DNA of 64,000 bases from Halomonas sp. 'Soap Lake #6' (GTDB lineage Bacteria; Pseudomonadota; Gammaproteobacteria; Pseudomonadales; Halomonadaceae). Positions 1 through 9,303 of this stretch are shown in pieces. The DNA is taken from contig NZ_CP020469.1 in the NCBI RefSeq assembly GCF_003031405.1, positions 2,356,001 through 2,420,000 on the forward strand. The letters run 5' to 3'. The notes under the pieces were generated by a model. That model saw only the letters and a list, made by a program, of their open reading frames with translations. It searched no databases and was not told the DNA's origin. Position 1 is the stretch's first letter, and each line of letters opens with the position of its first letter. The position numbers and the translations under genes were made by a program.

Positions 1-61
1 TGCCATGGACCGAGGCAATACGCCAGCACATTACCGTCGATAACCTATAAGGATAGCCATC

Positions 62-475
62 ATGAGTGACGCCAACTTTCATCAGCTTCTTCACCCTTCT
101 CATTGGAAAGCAGCAGTCGGCTACGCTAATGGCGTGCTTGCTTCAGGGCAAACAGTGTTTGTCGGCGGGCAAATTGGCTGGAATGCTGATCAGGTGTTTG
201 AAAGCGATGATTTCGTTATTCAGGTTAATCAGGCGCTGCAAAATATTGTAGCAATCTTAAAAGAGGCCAATGCAGGTCCGGAGCATATCGTTCGCTTAAC
301 CTGGTATGTGACGGACAAGCGGGAGTATTTGGCAAGGCTTAAAGAGGTGGGCGGAGCTTACCGCGAAGTACTTGGCAAGCACTTCCCAGCGATGACCATG
401 GTTCAAGTGGCAGGGCTTGTGGAAGATCAGGCCAAGGTGGAAATCGAAGCAACAGCGGTAATCCCTGCCGCTTAA
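62..475 (+). CDS. RidA family protein (reactive imine/enamine deaminase-like)
   Basis: A 137-residue protein of the RidA/YjgF/Rid superfamily; characterised members hydrolyse reactive 2-aminoacrylate-type enamines or act on related imines in the cytoplasm. The sequence shows family features: SGQTVFVGGQIGW near the N-terminus, QALQNIVAILKEANAG in the middle, VRLTWYVTDK, and a C-terminal VEIEATAVIP strand. The usual RidA arginine in a C-terminal IEV(E/D) context is not obvious, so it may belong to a Rid subgroup other than true RidA; the exact substrate is unknown. The start is supported by AAGGA about 8 bases upstream. It converges on an alpha/beta hydrolase gene, with a hairpin between them. 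Confidence 0.85.
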   Translation: MSDANFHQLLHPSHWKAAVGYANGVLASGQTVFVGGQIGWNADQVFESDDFVIQVNQALQNIVAILKEANAGPEHIVRLTWYVTDKREYLARLKEVGGAYREVLGKHFPAMTMVQVAGLVEDQAKVEIEATAVIPAA

Positions 476-485
476 AACATATGGG

Positions 486-507
486 CGGCGCCTCTAGTGA
501 GGCGCTG
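486..507. terminator. Hairpin between convergent genes
   Basis: CGGCGCCTC (486-494) pairs with GAGGCGCTG (499-507) around a TAGT loop, with one G-T pair. It lies between the convergent ridA-like gene and the alpha/beta hydrolase gene. There is no T-run, so an intrinsic bidirectional terminator is only a reasonable guess. Confidence 0.4.
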
Positions 508-1371
508 CTATAAGCTGTGAACCCCTTTGATCCACTCCACAAAGCAGCCATCGTTAAGATAGTGCTCAAGAATCGAGAAGTGATCTACCTCAGGGAGCAA
601 CTGCTGAGTGACGTCCTGCCTCTGCTCACTTAAATGCTCGCTATAGTCGCTCATCTGCCGCTCAAACTCTTCTGACTCCAGGCCTCCAGCTACTAGCTTT
701 ATTGGCGCAGGCACACGGCACTGCAGCCATAGAGGACTGAACTCCTGCACATCTCGCCCACTCAGTTGCAGCTTAGGCTGCAGCCACGACCAGGGAAAGG
801 GTCGCAAATCATAGAGGCCACTGACACACAGTGCACCGCGAATCAGCTGGTTCGGCAACCCAAACGTATCTTCCCAATCCGTGGACATCAGCATCGCGCA
901 TAGATGCCCGCCCGCCGAGTGCCCTGAAATACTTAACTGTTCCGGGTCGACGTCTAGTTCGGCGGCATGGCGATACACGAAGGCCACTGCTGCCTGAGCC
1001 TGACGCACTAGCTCACTAAAGCGTACCTGGGGACAAAGCGCGTAATTGACCACCGCCACCGTGATCCCAGCTTTGACCAAGTCATCAACGATAAAGCTAA
1101 ATTCGCGATGGCTAAGTGAACGCCAGTAGCCGCCGTGGAAAAAGACGTGCACTGGCGCCTGGGGTGTATGCGCATGAAAAATATCCATGCGCTCAGCAAG
1201 CGAAGGGCCATAAGGTAGATCAAGGCTTACTTTAAGACTTGCACGGTGGCGTTCACGTGATGCTTCACTGCGTTCACGCCACTCCTTTACCAACACCATT
1301 GGGTCTCGACCCATCATCGGGTCGTAGGCACGGTCGATCTCCTCTTGAGTCGTAAAGTGTTGATAAAGCAT
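508..1371 (-). CDS. Alpha/beta hydrolase, kynurenine formamidase-like
   Basis: A 287-residue cytoplasmic alpha/beta hydrolase. The oxyanion-hole motif HGGYWRS lies near residue 79, the nucleophile elbow is GHSAGGH near residue 150, and a C-terminal VDHFSILE supplies the likely catalytic His. HGGYW plus GHSAGGH is typical of the BD-FAE/kynurenine formamidase-like group, which cleaves N-formylkynurenine or other small esters and amides. No kynurenine-pathway genes are nearby, so the substrate is uncertain. A very strong ribosome site (AAGGAGG) precedes the ATG. The gene follows dsbB by 27 bases and is probably the last gene of the gshA-dsbB operon. Confidence 0.82.
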   Translation of the reverse strand: MLYQHFTTQEEIDRAYDPMMGRDPMVLVKEWRERSEASRERHRASLKVSLDLPYGPSLAERMDIFHAHTPQAPVHVFFHGGYWRSLSHREFSFIVDDLVKAGITVAVVNYALCPQVRFSELVRQAQAAVAFVYRHAAELDVDPEQLSISGHSAGGHLCAMLMSTDWEDTFGLPNQLIRGALCVSGLYDLRPFPWSWLQPKLQLSGRDVQEFSPLWLQCRVPAPIKLVAGGLESEEFERQMSDYSEHLSEQRQDVTQQLLPEVDHFSILEHYLNDGCFVEWIKGVHSL

Positions 1372-1398
1372 TTAAGCCTCCTTATCGCTGACCCACGG

Positions 1399-1899
1399 CT
1401 AGCCCCGATGTTTAAAAAACAGCATACGCAGCGGTACGATCGCCATGATTGCAAAGCCAATGAAGGTCCAGGCGGGTAATGAGAGGCCCAATAGAACGAA
1501 ATCAATCTCGGCGCATTCACCGGAACCGGTCAACACCATGGCCACGACGTCCTGCATGGGCAGGATATCCATCATGTATTCAAGCCCAGGGCCACAAGAC
1601 GGCACTTGATCGGCGGGAAGGCTTTGCAACCAGACATGACGCCCGGCAATAAACGCCCCGGTGCCCACCGCTATTAGCGCTACTAACCCGTATATAACTT
1701 TACCCACTCGCCCTGCGGGGCTATGAATCGCGGCAATCGCGAACACAATACCCGCAGCAATGACAGCAACACGCTGGAAGATACACAGTGGGCAAGGTTC
1801 AAGCCCCCCTATGTGCTCCAAGCCGAGAGCTACCGCCATCATTAAAATGCAGAAGGCTAGCCCAGCCAGTGCAACCGAGCGAAAAGAGTGCAAGATCAT
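1399..1899 (-). CDS. dsbB: Disulfide bond formation protein B
   Basis: DsbB is the inner-membrane quinone reductase that reoxidises periplasmic DsbA. This 166-residue protein has four hydrophobic segments. It has the first-loop CxxC (Cys36-Cys39 in EPCPLC) followed by the quinone-site QR (FQRVAV). The second periplasmic loop carries Cys102 and Cys129, so all four redox cysteines are present. The ATG lies inside the end of gshA with a 4-base ATGA overlap, indicating translational coupling. AGAGGATC supplies the ribosome site. Pairing with the glutathione synthesis gene makes this a thiol-redox operon. Confidence 0.95.
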   Translation of the reverse strand: MILHSFRSVALAGLAFCILMMAVALGLEHIGGLEPCPLCIFQRVAVIAAGIVFAIAAIHSPAGRVGKVIYGLVALIAVGTGAFIAGRHVWLQSLPADQVPSCGPGLEYMMDILPMQDVVAMVLTGSGECAEIDFVLLGLSLPAWTFIGFAIMAIVPLRMLFFKHRG

Positions 1900-3536
1900 T
1901 GATGATCCTCTGGTGGGATAGCGGACAGGGCACGAGATTCCCGCGCTTTAGCGAAATAGCGACTTAAAAACTCACTGAAGCTCTCTTGATCAGCAGCTTC
2001 AATATCGCGCTGTTGCTGATGCGAGGTTTCAATTAACTGGGCAAGCAGCGCTTCGCGACTACGCTGCATAGGCTCAGCTTTCAACTGCTCAGCCTGCTCT
2101 TTGGCCAAGCTGAGCATTAAATCGCTCAGCGATCCGCCGTTCTCTTTCAGTCGTTCAAGTACCTGTGCAGAAGGCGTAAGCGAAGGATCTGCCAGATGTG
2201 GCGCAAGATCAGCAAGCGCACCAGCATGAGGAGCACCCTCTTCAACAGCATCTAATAGACGCGCAACTTCGCCCATCTCTGCGAATATCTGCTCGCCCCA
2301 CTCCCGTACCGAGGTGGTCTCACCATGATTGAATAACTTGAGTTCTGGGTCACGGCCGCGCTCTACCACCCAACGGCGGTTGTCGTCCAGACGGTCGCAC
2401 TCTTCATCAGAAATCCATGGGCTATCGCTGAGCAGGCACCACATCAAAAAGGTATCTACAAAGCGCATCTGGGTTTCAGTCACGCCCAACGGATCGAAGG
2501 GATTTAAATCCAAACAACGCACTTCGATATATTCCACACCACGGGCCTCAAGCGCCTGGCTGGGGGTCTCGTTATGCTTGGCGACTCGTTTGGGGCGAAT
2601 ATCGCTGTAGTACTCATTTTCAATCTGCAGGATATTGGCATTCAGTTGGCGCCACTCACCATCCACATTAACGCCCATTTTTTCATAATCGGGCCAGGGC
2701 GATGAGATCGCATGGCGCAGGGTGTTAACGTAATTCGATAGCGAGTTAAAACAGATTTTAAGCTGCGACTGAACCTTGTTCTGATAGCCCAGATCGGACA
2801 TACGCAGCGTGGTGGCATAGGGGGCATAGTAGGTATCGTCGCTGAGCGACTGCAGCTTTTCGGGCACTTTTCCGTCGGGCAAAAAGCTCTTATCAATCGC
2901 CGGCGAAGCACCAAATAGATAAAGCAGTAACCAGCTATGGCGACGAAAATGACGAATCATGCCGAAATAGCGAGTCGAGCGGTAATCGTTGAAGGGGATA
3001 TTGGTGGCTTTTTCCATTTCGCGCAGCGCATGCCACATATCATCCGGCAGCGATACATTGTAATGCACGCCCGCGATCGCCTGCATAATTCGGCCATAGC
3101 GCATGTCTAACCCTTTACGGTAAACATGCTTCATAGTGCCAACATTGGAACTGCCGTAGTCGGCAATCGGTACACTGTCATTGCCGGATAGCCTGGAGGG
3201 CATACTACCCGGCCAAATCCACTCGTTTTCCAAGTGATGATAAGTAAAGGTGTGCAAGTCAGATAAAAAGCACAGTGCCTCACCCGGCTGAGAGTATACA
3301 GGAGTGATGTACTCAAGCAGCGCTTCGGAGTAATCGGTGGTGATATGCGGATGCGTCAGCTTGGAGCCTAGCGCATGCGGGTGGGGCGTTTGAGCAATAT
3401 GACCATTGGCATCAACCCGAAGCCCTTCTTTTTCAAGCCCGCGGCGCAGGCGGCCCAACCGACCAAGGCGCGCACTGGGTAGCAGGCGCTCGACTTGCGC
3501 GGTCAGCGCGGATGGCACAGTGAGTGGTTCAGGCAA
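1896..3536 (-). CDS. gshA: Glutamate-cysteine ligase (gamma-proteobacterial type)
   Basis: GshA joins glutamate and cysteine in the first, ATP-dependent step of glutathione synthesis. The roughly 546-residue length and motifs such as RLGRLRRGLEKEGLRV near the N-terminus, TTDYSEALLEYITP and VEYIEVRCLDLNPFDPLG fit the E. coli-type enzyme. The open frame reaches a GTG at 3545, but that codon is only one base from AAGGAG. A TTG at 3536 has the same AAGGAG at about 8 bases, so I prefer the TTG start. The gene overlaps dsbB by 4 bases and heads the gshA-dsbB-hydrolase operon. Confidence 0.93.
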   Translation of the reverse strand: MPEPLTVPSALTAQVERLLPSARLGRLGRLRRGLEKEGLRVDANGHIAQTPHPHALGSKLTHPHITTDYSEALLEYITPVYSQPGEALCFLSDLHTFTYHHLENEWIWPGSMPSRLSGNDSVPIADYGSSNVGTMKHVYRKGLDMRYGRIMQAIAGVHYNVSLPDDMWHALREMEKATNIPFNDYRSTRYFGMIRHFRRHSWLLLYLFGASPAIDKSFLPDGKVPEKLQSLSDDTYYAPYATTLRMSDLGYQNKVQSQLKICFNSLSNYVNTLRHAISSPWPDYEKMGVNVDGEWRQLNANILQIENEYYSDIRPKRVAKHNETPSQALEARGVEYIEVRCLDLNPFDPLGVTETQMRFVDTFLMWCLLSDSPWISDEECDRLDDNRRWVVERGRDPELKLFNHGETTSVREWGEQIFAEMGEVARLLDAVEEGAPHAGALADLAPHLADPSLTPSAQVLERLKENGGSLSDLMLSLAKEQAEQLKAEPMQRSREALLAQLIETSHQQQRDIEAADQESFSEFLSRYFAKARESRALSAIPPEDHQ

Positions 3537-3677
3537 GGTGAACACTCCTTGTCAGTAAGGCCCGCTGACAGCAGGCCTTGTTGAAATCAGCTGGCATCAC
3601 CATGGTCTTTTTCGTGTCTTCTGAGGAGAACAAGAAGCAGGATATGGCGGCAACCCTGTTTTTTTCAAGACACGCGA

Positions 3678-6038
3678 CTATTTGCCTCGCTTTGCTTTAA
3701 GCAGAGCGGCGCCTAATGCCCCCATTGAAGCAGGAGCTTCGCTGGGCTTACTACCTTGACGCTGGCCACCTTGGCGGTTGCTGCGCTGAGGCTTACGAGG
3801 CTCATTATTGGCTGCGCCATTGGGCGTACCCTGCGCTTGCTGCTCTGGTTCATCATCCAGACGCATGGAAAGCCCTACCCGCTTACGTGGAATATCTACA
3901 TTCATCACTTTGACAGTGACAATATCCCCTGCTTTGACCACGCTACGGGGGTCATCAATAAAGCGGTCAGAGAGGGCTGATATATGCACCAAGCCATCCT
4001 GATGAACGCCCACATCCACAAAAGCGCCGAAGTGAGTCACGTTGGTGACCGTACCTTCTAACACCATCCCCAGCTTGAGGTCTTTCAGGGTTTCCACACC
4101 TTCCCGGAACTCGGCAGCCTTAAACTCAGGGCGCGGGTCGCGGCCGGGCTTATCCAGCTCTTTAAGAATGTCACTAACCGTGGGCACCCCGAAGCGCTCA
4201 TCGGCAAAGTCGGCGGGCTTCAACGCTTTTAGCGCGGTGCTATCGCCAATCAAGCCCCTTACCTCACGGCCACTCTGCTTGGCGATACGCTCCACTAGCG
4301 GGTAGGCCTCCGGGTGAACAGCACTGGCATCCAGAGGATTGTCAGCGTTATGAATACGTAGGAAACCGGCGCACTGCTCAAAAGTTTTGGCACCCAGGCG
4401 GCTAACCTCCAAAAGCTCTTTGCGGCTTTTAAAGGCACCTTTTGCATTACGCTGGGCAACGATATTTTCGGCAAGCGCTGCACTTAACCCCGCTACGCGT
4501 GAAAGCAGTGCACTGGAGGCCGTATTGAGATCAACACCCACAGCGTTAACACAATCTTCAATGACCGCTTCCAGGCTACGCGACAGCTGCACCTGAGAAA
4601 CATCGTGCTGGTACTGGCCTACACCGATAGATTTAGGTTCGATTTTAACCAACTCTGCCAGCGGATCTTGAAGACGACGGCCGATGGAGACGGCACCACG
4701 GACGGTGACGTCGAGATCCGGCATTTCCCGTGAGGCATATTCAGAGGCGGAGTAGACCGAGGCACCCGCCTCCGACACCATCACTTTACTTAACCGGTAT
4801 TCAGGAGCTAGTGCTTTTAATAGCTCACCTGCCAGCTTATCGGTTTCGCGGCTGGCAGTGCCGTTACCTACGGCAATCAGCTCAACGCCGTGCTGTTTGA
4901 CTAATTTGGCGAGCACGCCCAACGACTCGTCCCAACGGTTTTGTGGTGCATGTGGATAAATGGTGGTGTGATCGAGAAACTGACCGGTGGCATCGATCAC
5001 CGCAACCTTACAGCCGGTGCGCTGGCCGGGGTCGATGGCCAGGGTGACCTTTTGACCCGCCGGGGCAGCCAGCAGAAGATCTTTAAGATTAGCCGCAAAT
5101 ACTTCAATGGCGGTGAGTTCGGCCTGCTCACGCAGGCGACCTAACAGCTCGGTCTCTAACGCAGTGTAAAGCTTAACCCGCCAGGTCCAGCGTACGACTT
5201 CACCTAACCACTTATCTGCCGGGCGGCCTTGATCACTAATACCAAATTGCTTGGCAATTACTACTTGGGCGGGGTGCATCGGGGCTTCGTCTTCACCAGG
5301 CAGGCGAATCGACAGGCTTAATACACCCTCATTACGTGCCCGAAACATTGCTAGGGCTCGGTGCGATGGCGCTTTAGCGAGTTTCTCATCGTGCTCAAAG
5401 TAGTCGGAGAACTTAGCCCCCTCCTGCTGCTTACCATCCAACACGCGGGCGCTTAGCTCGCCTTCTTGCCAGAGACGTTCGCGTAACTGACCGATCAGCT
5501 CCGGGTCTTCCGCAAAGCGCTCCATCAAAATCTGCTTGGCGCCATCCAGGGCAGCTTTAGCATCTTCGATGGCAGGTATATCGCCTTCTGCCGGGCGTAG
5601 ATACTTACCCGCTTCGCTTTCAGGGTCGAGAGCCGGGTCGGCAAGTAGCGCATCCGCCAGCGGCTCAAGCCCTGCTTCACGGGCGATTTGGGCTTTAGTG
5701 CGGCGCTTTTTCTTAAAGGGCAGGTATAAATCTTCCAGACGCTGCTTGGTCTCAGCAGCGTCAATACTGGCTTTCAGCGTGGGGTCCAGCTTGCCCTGCT
5801 CATCAATGGCGGCAAGCACTGCTGCACGGCGCTCTTCCAACTCGCGCAGATAGCGTAGGCGCTCATCAAGCAGGCGAAGCTGGGTATCGTCTAGTGCGCC
5901 GGTCACTTCTTTACGATAGCGGGCAATAAACGGTACGGTAGCGCCGCCATCCAGAAGCTCTACTGTTGCGGAGACCTGTTCGGTTCGTACACCTAGCTCA
6001 GTGGCTAAGCGAGAAATAATGCGTTGTTTGACATCCAT
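3678..6038 (-). CDS. tex: Tex family RNA-binding transcription accessory protein
   Basis: A 786-residue Tex protein, a conserved cytoplasmic nucleic-acid-binding factor linked to transcription. It shows the N-terminal helical Tex region (DGGATVPFIARYRKEVTGALDD), a YqgF/RNase H-like core (TLAIDPGQRTGCKVAVID), helix-hairpin-helix segments (GVDLNTASSALLSRVAGL), and a C-terminal S1 RNA-binding domain (GMVLEGTVTNVTHFGAFVDVGVHQDGLVHIS). A basic, low-complexity Gln/Arg/Asn tail follows. The open frame begins with a TTG at 6047, but the ATG at 6038 giving MDVKQRI matches the usual family start. The ribosome site is weak. Confidence 0.94.
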   Translation of the reverse strand: MDVKQRIISRLATELGVRTEQVSATVELLDGGATVPFIARYRKEVTGALDDTQLRLLDERLRYLRELEERRAAVLAAIDEQGKLDPTLKASIDAAETKQRLEDLYLPFKKKRRTKAQIAREAGLEPLADALLADPALDPESEAGKYLRPAEGDIPAIEDAKAALDGAKQILMERFAEDPELIGQLRERLWQEGELSARVLDGKQQEGAKFSDYFEHDEKLAKAPSHRALAMFRARNEGVLSLSIRLPGEDEAPMHPAQVVIAKQFGISDQGRPADKWLGEVVRWTWRVKLYTALETELLGRLREQAELTAIEVFAANLKDLLLAAPAGQKVTLAIDPGQRTGCKVAVIDATGQFLDHTTIYPHAPQNRWDESLGVLAKLVKQHGVELIAVGNGTASRETDKLAGELLKALAPEYRLSKVMVSEAGASVYSASEYASREMPDLDVTVRGAVSIGRRLQDPLAELVKIEPKSIGVGQYQHDVSQVQLSRSLEAVIEDCVNAVGVDLNTASSALLSRVAGLSAALAENIVAQRNAKGAFKSRKELLEVSRLGAKTFEQCAGFLRIHNADNPLDASAVHPEAYPLVERIAKQSGREVRGLIGDSTALKALKPADFADERFGVPTVSDILKELDKPGRDPRPEFKAAEFREGVETLKDLKLGMVLEGTVTNVTHFGAFVDVGVHQDGLVHISALSDRFIDDPRSVVKAGDIVTVKVMNVDIPRKRVGLSMRLDDEPEQQAQGTPNGAANNEPRKPQRSNRQGGQRQGSKPSEAPASMGALGAALLKAKRGK

Positions 6039-6138
6039 AACGTGCAACTAACTCATGCAGCATTCGAGGTGCCGACAAGGTACCACAATCATACAGAGCT
6101 GGCATGAATTGCCAGCTCTGTATGACACCACCACCTTA

Positions 6139-6375
6139 CTAACGACACCAATTACTATCACTCCAAGAAGACCTCTTTGCTTCACGCCTTACCTGCTCAC
6201 GGCTAAGCCCTATGTCTTTCAGCGTGGCATCGCTCAGATCTCGTAATGCATACCGTTCACGGCGTAGCTGCCGCCAGCTCTGCAACCTATTCCACCAGCT
6301 TACTTTTTTAGGCAAGCACGTTTTAGCCTTTTGTGCTGATAGCTGCTCTCTTGTCTGCTTCGTCAGGCAATCCAT
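6139..6375 (-). CDS. DUF1127 domain-containing small protein
   Basis: A 78-residue basic protein ending in the DUF1127 signature (RYALRDLSDATLKDIGLSREQVRREA), a short helical motif found in small proteobacterial proteins. Some members affect phosphate, carbon or RNA metabolism, but no single function is known. The frame stays open to 6483, but GAGGAAG sits about 8 bases before the ATG at 6375, so I place the start there. It is divergent from a LysR-type gene 114 bases away, a common pairing that suggests control by that regulator. Confidence 0.8.
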   Translation of the reverse strand: MDCLTKQTREQLSAQKAKTCLPKKVSWWNRLQSWRQLRRERYALRDLSDATLKDIGLSREQVRREAKRSSWSDSNWCR

Positions 6376-6488
6376 CACTGCTTCCTCATATTGCTGTTTT
6401 ATCCATAGAGAAAGTATTGAACAGTGACTACAATCAATCCAACGAATACTCCTTATGCACAGCATCAATAATTTTGATACCAATAGCC

Positions 6489-7343
6489 ATGCTACCCACT
6501 ATTGATCACGAGCTATTACGCACTTTCGTCGCCATTATCGACCAAGGCGGGTTCACCCGTGCTGCACAGACAGTCAACCGCACCCAGTCGGCGGTGAGTA
6601 TGCAGATGAAACGTCTTGAAGAGGATGTTATTCAGCGGCCACTGTTTGTGCGCCAAAACCGCCAACTACTGTTAACCAGTGAAGGCCGGACACTGCTTGG
6701 CTATGCGCGTAAGATTTTATCGCTGCAGGGAGAAGCCCTGACGCTTTTACGACAGCCCGATATGGTGGGGCGCGTTCGTCTTGGCGTGCCGGATGACTAC
6801 GTGATGCGCTTTCTGCCCGGTATTCTCAAAACGTTTTCCCAGGCATGGCCGCTAGTGGATGTAGATGTCCATTGCGCGCCCTCTTCTGTGCTCTCGCAGC
6901 GGCCACAGGAGAGTCTTGATCTTAGTATCATGACACGGGAAATAGGCGATGAAGTGGGCACTATTTTGAGGCGCGAGCCCACCGTCTGGGTGGCAGATGA
7001 GAGCCACAGTATCCATTTACAGGCGCCAGTCCCTCTTGCCATGTTTGAGGCGCCCTGCTTCTGCCGTCGCCATGCCTGTAATGCACTTGATCGTGCAGGC
7101 GTGGCTTACCGGGTCGCCTATAGCAGCCCGAGCTTGGCTACCTTACAAGCGATTGTTGGCGCCGGATTAGCCGTTTCAGCATGGATGCGTAGTTTAGTCA
7201 CTCCCGATGTACGTATATTGAGTGAAGCCGATGGTTTCCCCCCTCTACCTGAATCCTCCGTTGTGCTGATACGCTCACCACACTCCACCTCGCCCATTGT
7301 CGAGGGTTTAGCCGAGCATATTATTGAAGGGTTTAGGCTTTAA
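6489..7343 (+). CDS. LysR family transcriptional regulator
   Basis: A 284-residue LysR-type regulator. The N-terminal winged helix-turn-helix is clear (ELLRTFVAIIDQGGFTRAAQTVNRTQSAVSMQMKRLEE), followed by a linker helix and a substrate-binding domain starting near RVRLGVPDDY. The frame is open upstream to 6333, but the ATG at 6489 starts at the conserved LPTIDHELLRTF segment; no good ribosome site is visible. Divergence from the DUF1127 gene suggests that gene as a target. The N-terminus resembles the LrhA/HexA-like branch, but the effector is unknown. Transcription probably ends at the hairpin just downstream. Confidence 0.88.
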   Translation: MLPTIDHELLRTFVAIIDQGGFTRAAQTVNRTQSAVSMQMKRLEEDVIQRPLFVRQNRQLLLTSEGRTLLGYARKILSLQGEALTLLRQPDMVGRVRLGVPDDYVMRFLPGILKTFSQAWPLVDVDVHCAPSSVLSQRPQESLDLSIMTREIGDEVGTILRREPTVWVADESHSIHLQAPVPLAMFEAPCFCRRHACNALDRAGVAYRVAYSSPSLATLQAIVGAGLAVSAWMRSLVTPDVRILSEADGFPPLPESSVVLIRSPHSTSPIVEGLAEHIIEGFRL

Positions 7344-7372
7344 TCAGCACCGCTGTGTGACTATCTCAAAAC

Positions 7373-7408
7373 AAAAAAGGGATGGTGCCGTGGCACCATC
7401 CCTTTTTA
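7373..7408. terminator. Bidirectional intrinsic terminator (LysR / pckA)
   Basis: A near-perfect inverted repeat of the form AAAAAGGGATGGTGCC, two bases, GGCACCATCCCTTTTT. It has A- and T-runs on both sides and lies between the convergent LysR gene and pckA, so it can stop transcription from either direction. Confidence 0.9.
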
Positions 7409-7434
7409 TTTAATCACTGAGAACAAGCCTAGCT

Positions 7435-8991
7435 TTAGTCCAGCTGCGGACCTGCCTTTAGGATCGCATCGCTTACACCTTCAAACTTCTTGAAGTTATC
7501 GACGAACTTGGTCGCCAAATCACGCAAGTGACGATCATAGGCATCGCGATCAGCCCAGGTCTCACGAGGATCAAGCAGGCTAGAGTCTACGCCCGGTACA
7601 GCAACCGGCACTTGCAGATTCAAGCCATCAATGTGCTTGGTTTCAACATCACGCAGGATACCGGATTGGATCGCGCTGATAATGGCGCGGGTAGTCGGGA
7701 TCGAGAAGCGTGAGCCGCCTTCACCATAAGCACCACCGGTCCAGCCGGTATTAACCAAGTACACCTGGGCATCTTTCTTATCAACACGCTTGATCAAGAG
7801 ATCAGCGTATTCACGAGCCGGACGTGGGAAGAACGGCGCGCCGAAGCAAGTAGAGAATGTGGCAGCCAGGCCTTCAGAAGAGCCCATTTCGGTAGAACCA
7901 ACCTTAGCGGTGTAGCCCGACAGAAAGTGATACGCAGCAGCTTCTTTAGATAGAATTGACACTGGCGGCAGTACGCCAGACATATCGCAGGTCAGGAAGA
8001 CAATCGCGTTGGGCTCACCTGCCAGATTTTCCGGTACGCGCTTTTCAACATGCTCTAACGGGTACGCGGCACGAGAGTTCTGAGTCAGGCTATCATCAGC
8101 GTAGTCAGGCTCGCGGCGGTCGTTGAGAACAACGTTTTCCAGCACGGTGCCAAATTTAATAGCATTCCAAATAACTGGCTCATTCTTCTCCGAAAGGTCG
8201 ATGCACTTGGCGTAACAGCCACCTTCCATGTTGAAGACGATACCATCGCCCCAGGCATGCTCGTCGTCACCTATCAGGTAACGGGCTTGGTCAGCGGAAA
8301 GAGTGGTTTTACCCGTACCGGAGAGACCGAAGAATAAACAGGTTTCACCATCTTCACCGACGTTGGCAGAGCAGTGCATTGGCAGCACATCAGCCGCAGG
8401 CAGCAGATAGTTCTGCACCGAGAACATGGCTTTCTTCATTTCGCCAGCGTAGCGCATACCAGCGATCAGCACTTTACGCTCAGCAAAGTTGATGATTACA
8501 CAGCCGTCTGAGTTGGTGCCATCGCGGTTGGGGTCACACTCAAAGCCTGCCGCATTAAGAATGGTCCACTCGTCTTTACCCGCTTGGTTATAGGCCTGAG
8601 GACGCACGAACATAGTGTGGCCAAACAGGTTTTGCCAAGCCGTTTCCGTAGAAACTCGCACCGGTAGATAGTGAGTCGCGTCGCTGCCAACATGTAGCTC
8701 AGCAACGAAGTGCTCACGGCTACCCAGGTAATCTTCTACTCGTGTCCATAGCGCTGAAAACTTTTCAGCGTCGAACGGGCGGTTAACGCTGCCCCAGTCA
8801 ATGCTATCGCGGGTAGAAGGCTCATCGACAATAAAGCGATCTTTCGGTGAACGCCCTGTGCGTAAGCCAGTGTTAACCACCAGGGCACCGTTAGCCGACA
8901 GGCGGCCTTCGCCACGGGCCACGGCGCGCTCGATCAGTTCGGCGCTGCTGAGATTGACGTGGGCTTGGGGAGCGGCTTGAGTCGTGGTCAT
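7435..8991 (-). CDS. pckA: Phosphoenolpyruvate carboxykinase (ATP)
   Basis: PckA converts oxaloacetate and ATP to phosphoenolpyruvate and CO2 in gluconeogenesis. The 518-residue protein has TGRSPKDRF near residue 45, the P-loop GLSGTGKTT at 222-230, the metal-binding [10 protein letters not shown] at 240-249, and the C-terminal [11 protein letters not shown] loop. The start has AGGA about 6 bases upstream. It follows hslO in the same direction but is separated by about 310 bases containing an hslO terminator and palindromes, so it is probably transcribed alone. Confidence 0.97.
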   Translation of the reverse strand: MTTTQAAPQAHVNLSSAELIERAVARGEGRLSANGALVVNTGLRTGRSPKDRFIVDEPSTRDSIDWGSVNRPFDAEKFSALWTRVEDYLGSREHFVAELHVGSDATHYLPVRVSTETAWQNLFGHTMFVRPQAYNQAGKDEWTILNAAGFECDPNRDGTNSDGCVIINFAERKVLIAGMRYAGEMKKAMFSVQNYLLPAADVLPMHCSANVGEDGETCLFFGLSGTGKTTLSADQARYLIGDDEHAWGDGIVFNMEGGCYAKCIDLSEKNEPVIWNAIKFGTVLENVVLNDRREPDYADDSLTQNSRAAYPLEHVEKRVPENLAGEPNAIVFLTCDMSGVLPPVSILSKEAAAYHFLSGYTAKVGSTEMGSSEGLAATFSTCFGAPFFPRPAREYADLLIKRVDKKDAQVYLVNTGWTGGAYGEGGSRFSIPTTRAIISAIQSGILRDVETKHIDGLNLQVPVAVPGVDSSLLDPRETWADRDAYDRHLRDLATKFVDNFKKFEGVSDAILKAGPQLD

Positions 8992-9002
8992 GTCGATTCC
9001 TG

Positions 9003-9046
9003 GGCCTTAAGGCCGTTTCTCTCGGTTACCGGGCGTCACCGACGCC
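9003..9046 (-). promoter_or_regulatory. Palindromes in the pckA leader region
   Basis: Two inverted repeats lie just upstream of pckA: the perfect palindrome GGCCTTAAGGCC (9003-9014) and GGCGTC-ACC-GACGCC (9032-9046). They could be leader hairpins or a repressor site; the sequence alone does not say which. I see no clear promoter hexamers here. Confidence 0.35.
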
Positions 9047-9106
9047 TTAAATAGTCAGCCCAACCACGTTGAAGGGGGCTGGGCGCGCATAAGTCGGGCG
9101 CATTAT

Positions 9107-9140
9107 GGCAAAAAGAAAGCCCCCAGGAAACGGGGGCTTT
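9107..9140 (-). terminator. Intrinsic terminator of hslO
   Basis: AAAGCCCCC (9116-9124) pairs with GGGGGCTTT (9132-9140). Read on the minus strand it is followed by a T-rich run (CTTTCTTTTT), as expected for a terminator ending leftward transcription from hslO. Confidence 0.85.
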
Positions 9141-9303
9141 AACCAAATATCTTGTAGTTAAACTACTACACAACCCCTATATTTTGTGTTGCGGCGCAGT
9201 ATTTTTTCAAACAATCGTTTAGCAGGCTTGCTACATGCTTTGCTGTATCTAGCACGGCTGCAAAAGGCTGCTTGCGCGCCCGCTTCATGGAGCGACTACA
9301 TAA

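Noticed and set aside
3557..3579. Hairpin AAGGCC...GGCCTT just upstream of gshA as a tex terminator
   Set aside because: There is no T-run on either strand and it abuts the gshA ribosome site; it is too weak to call as a terminator.
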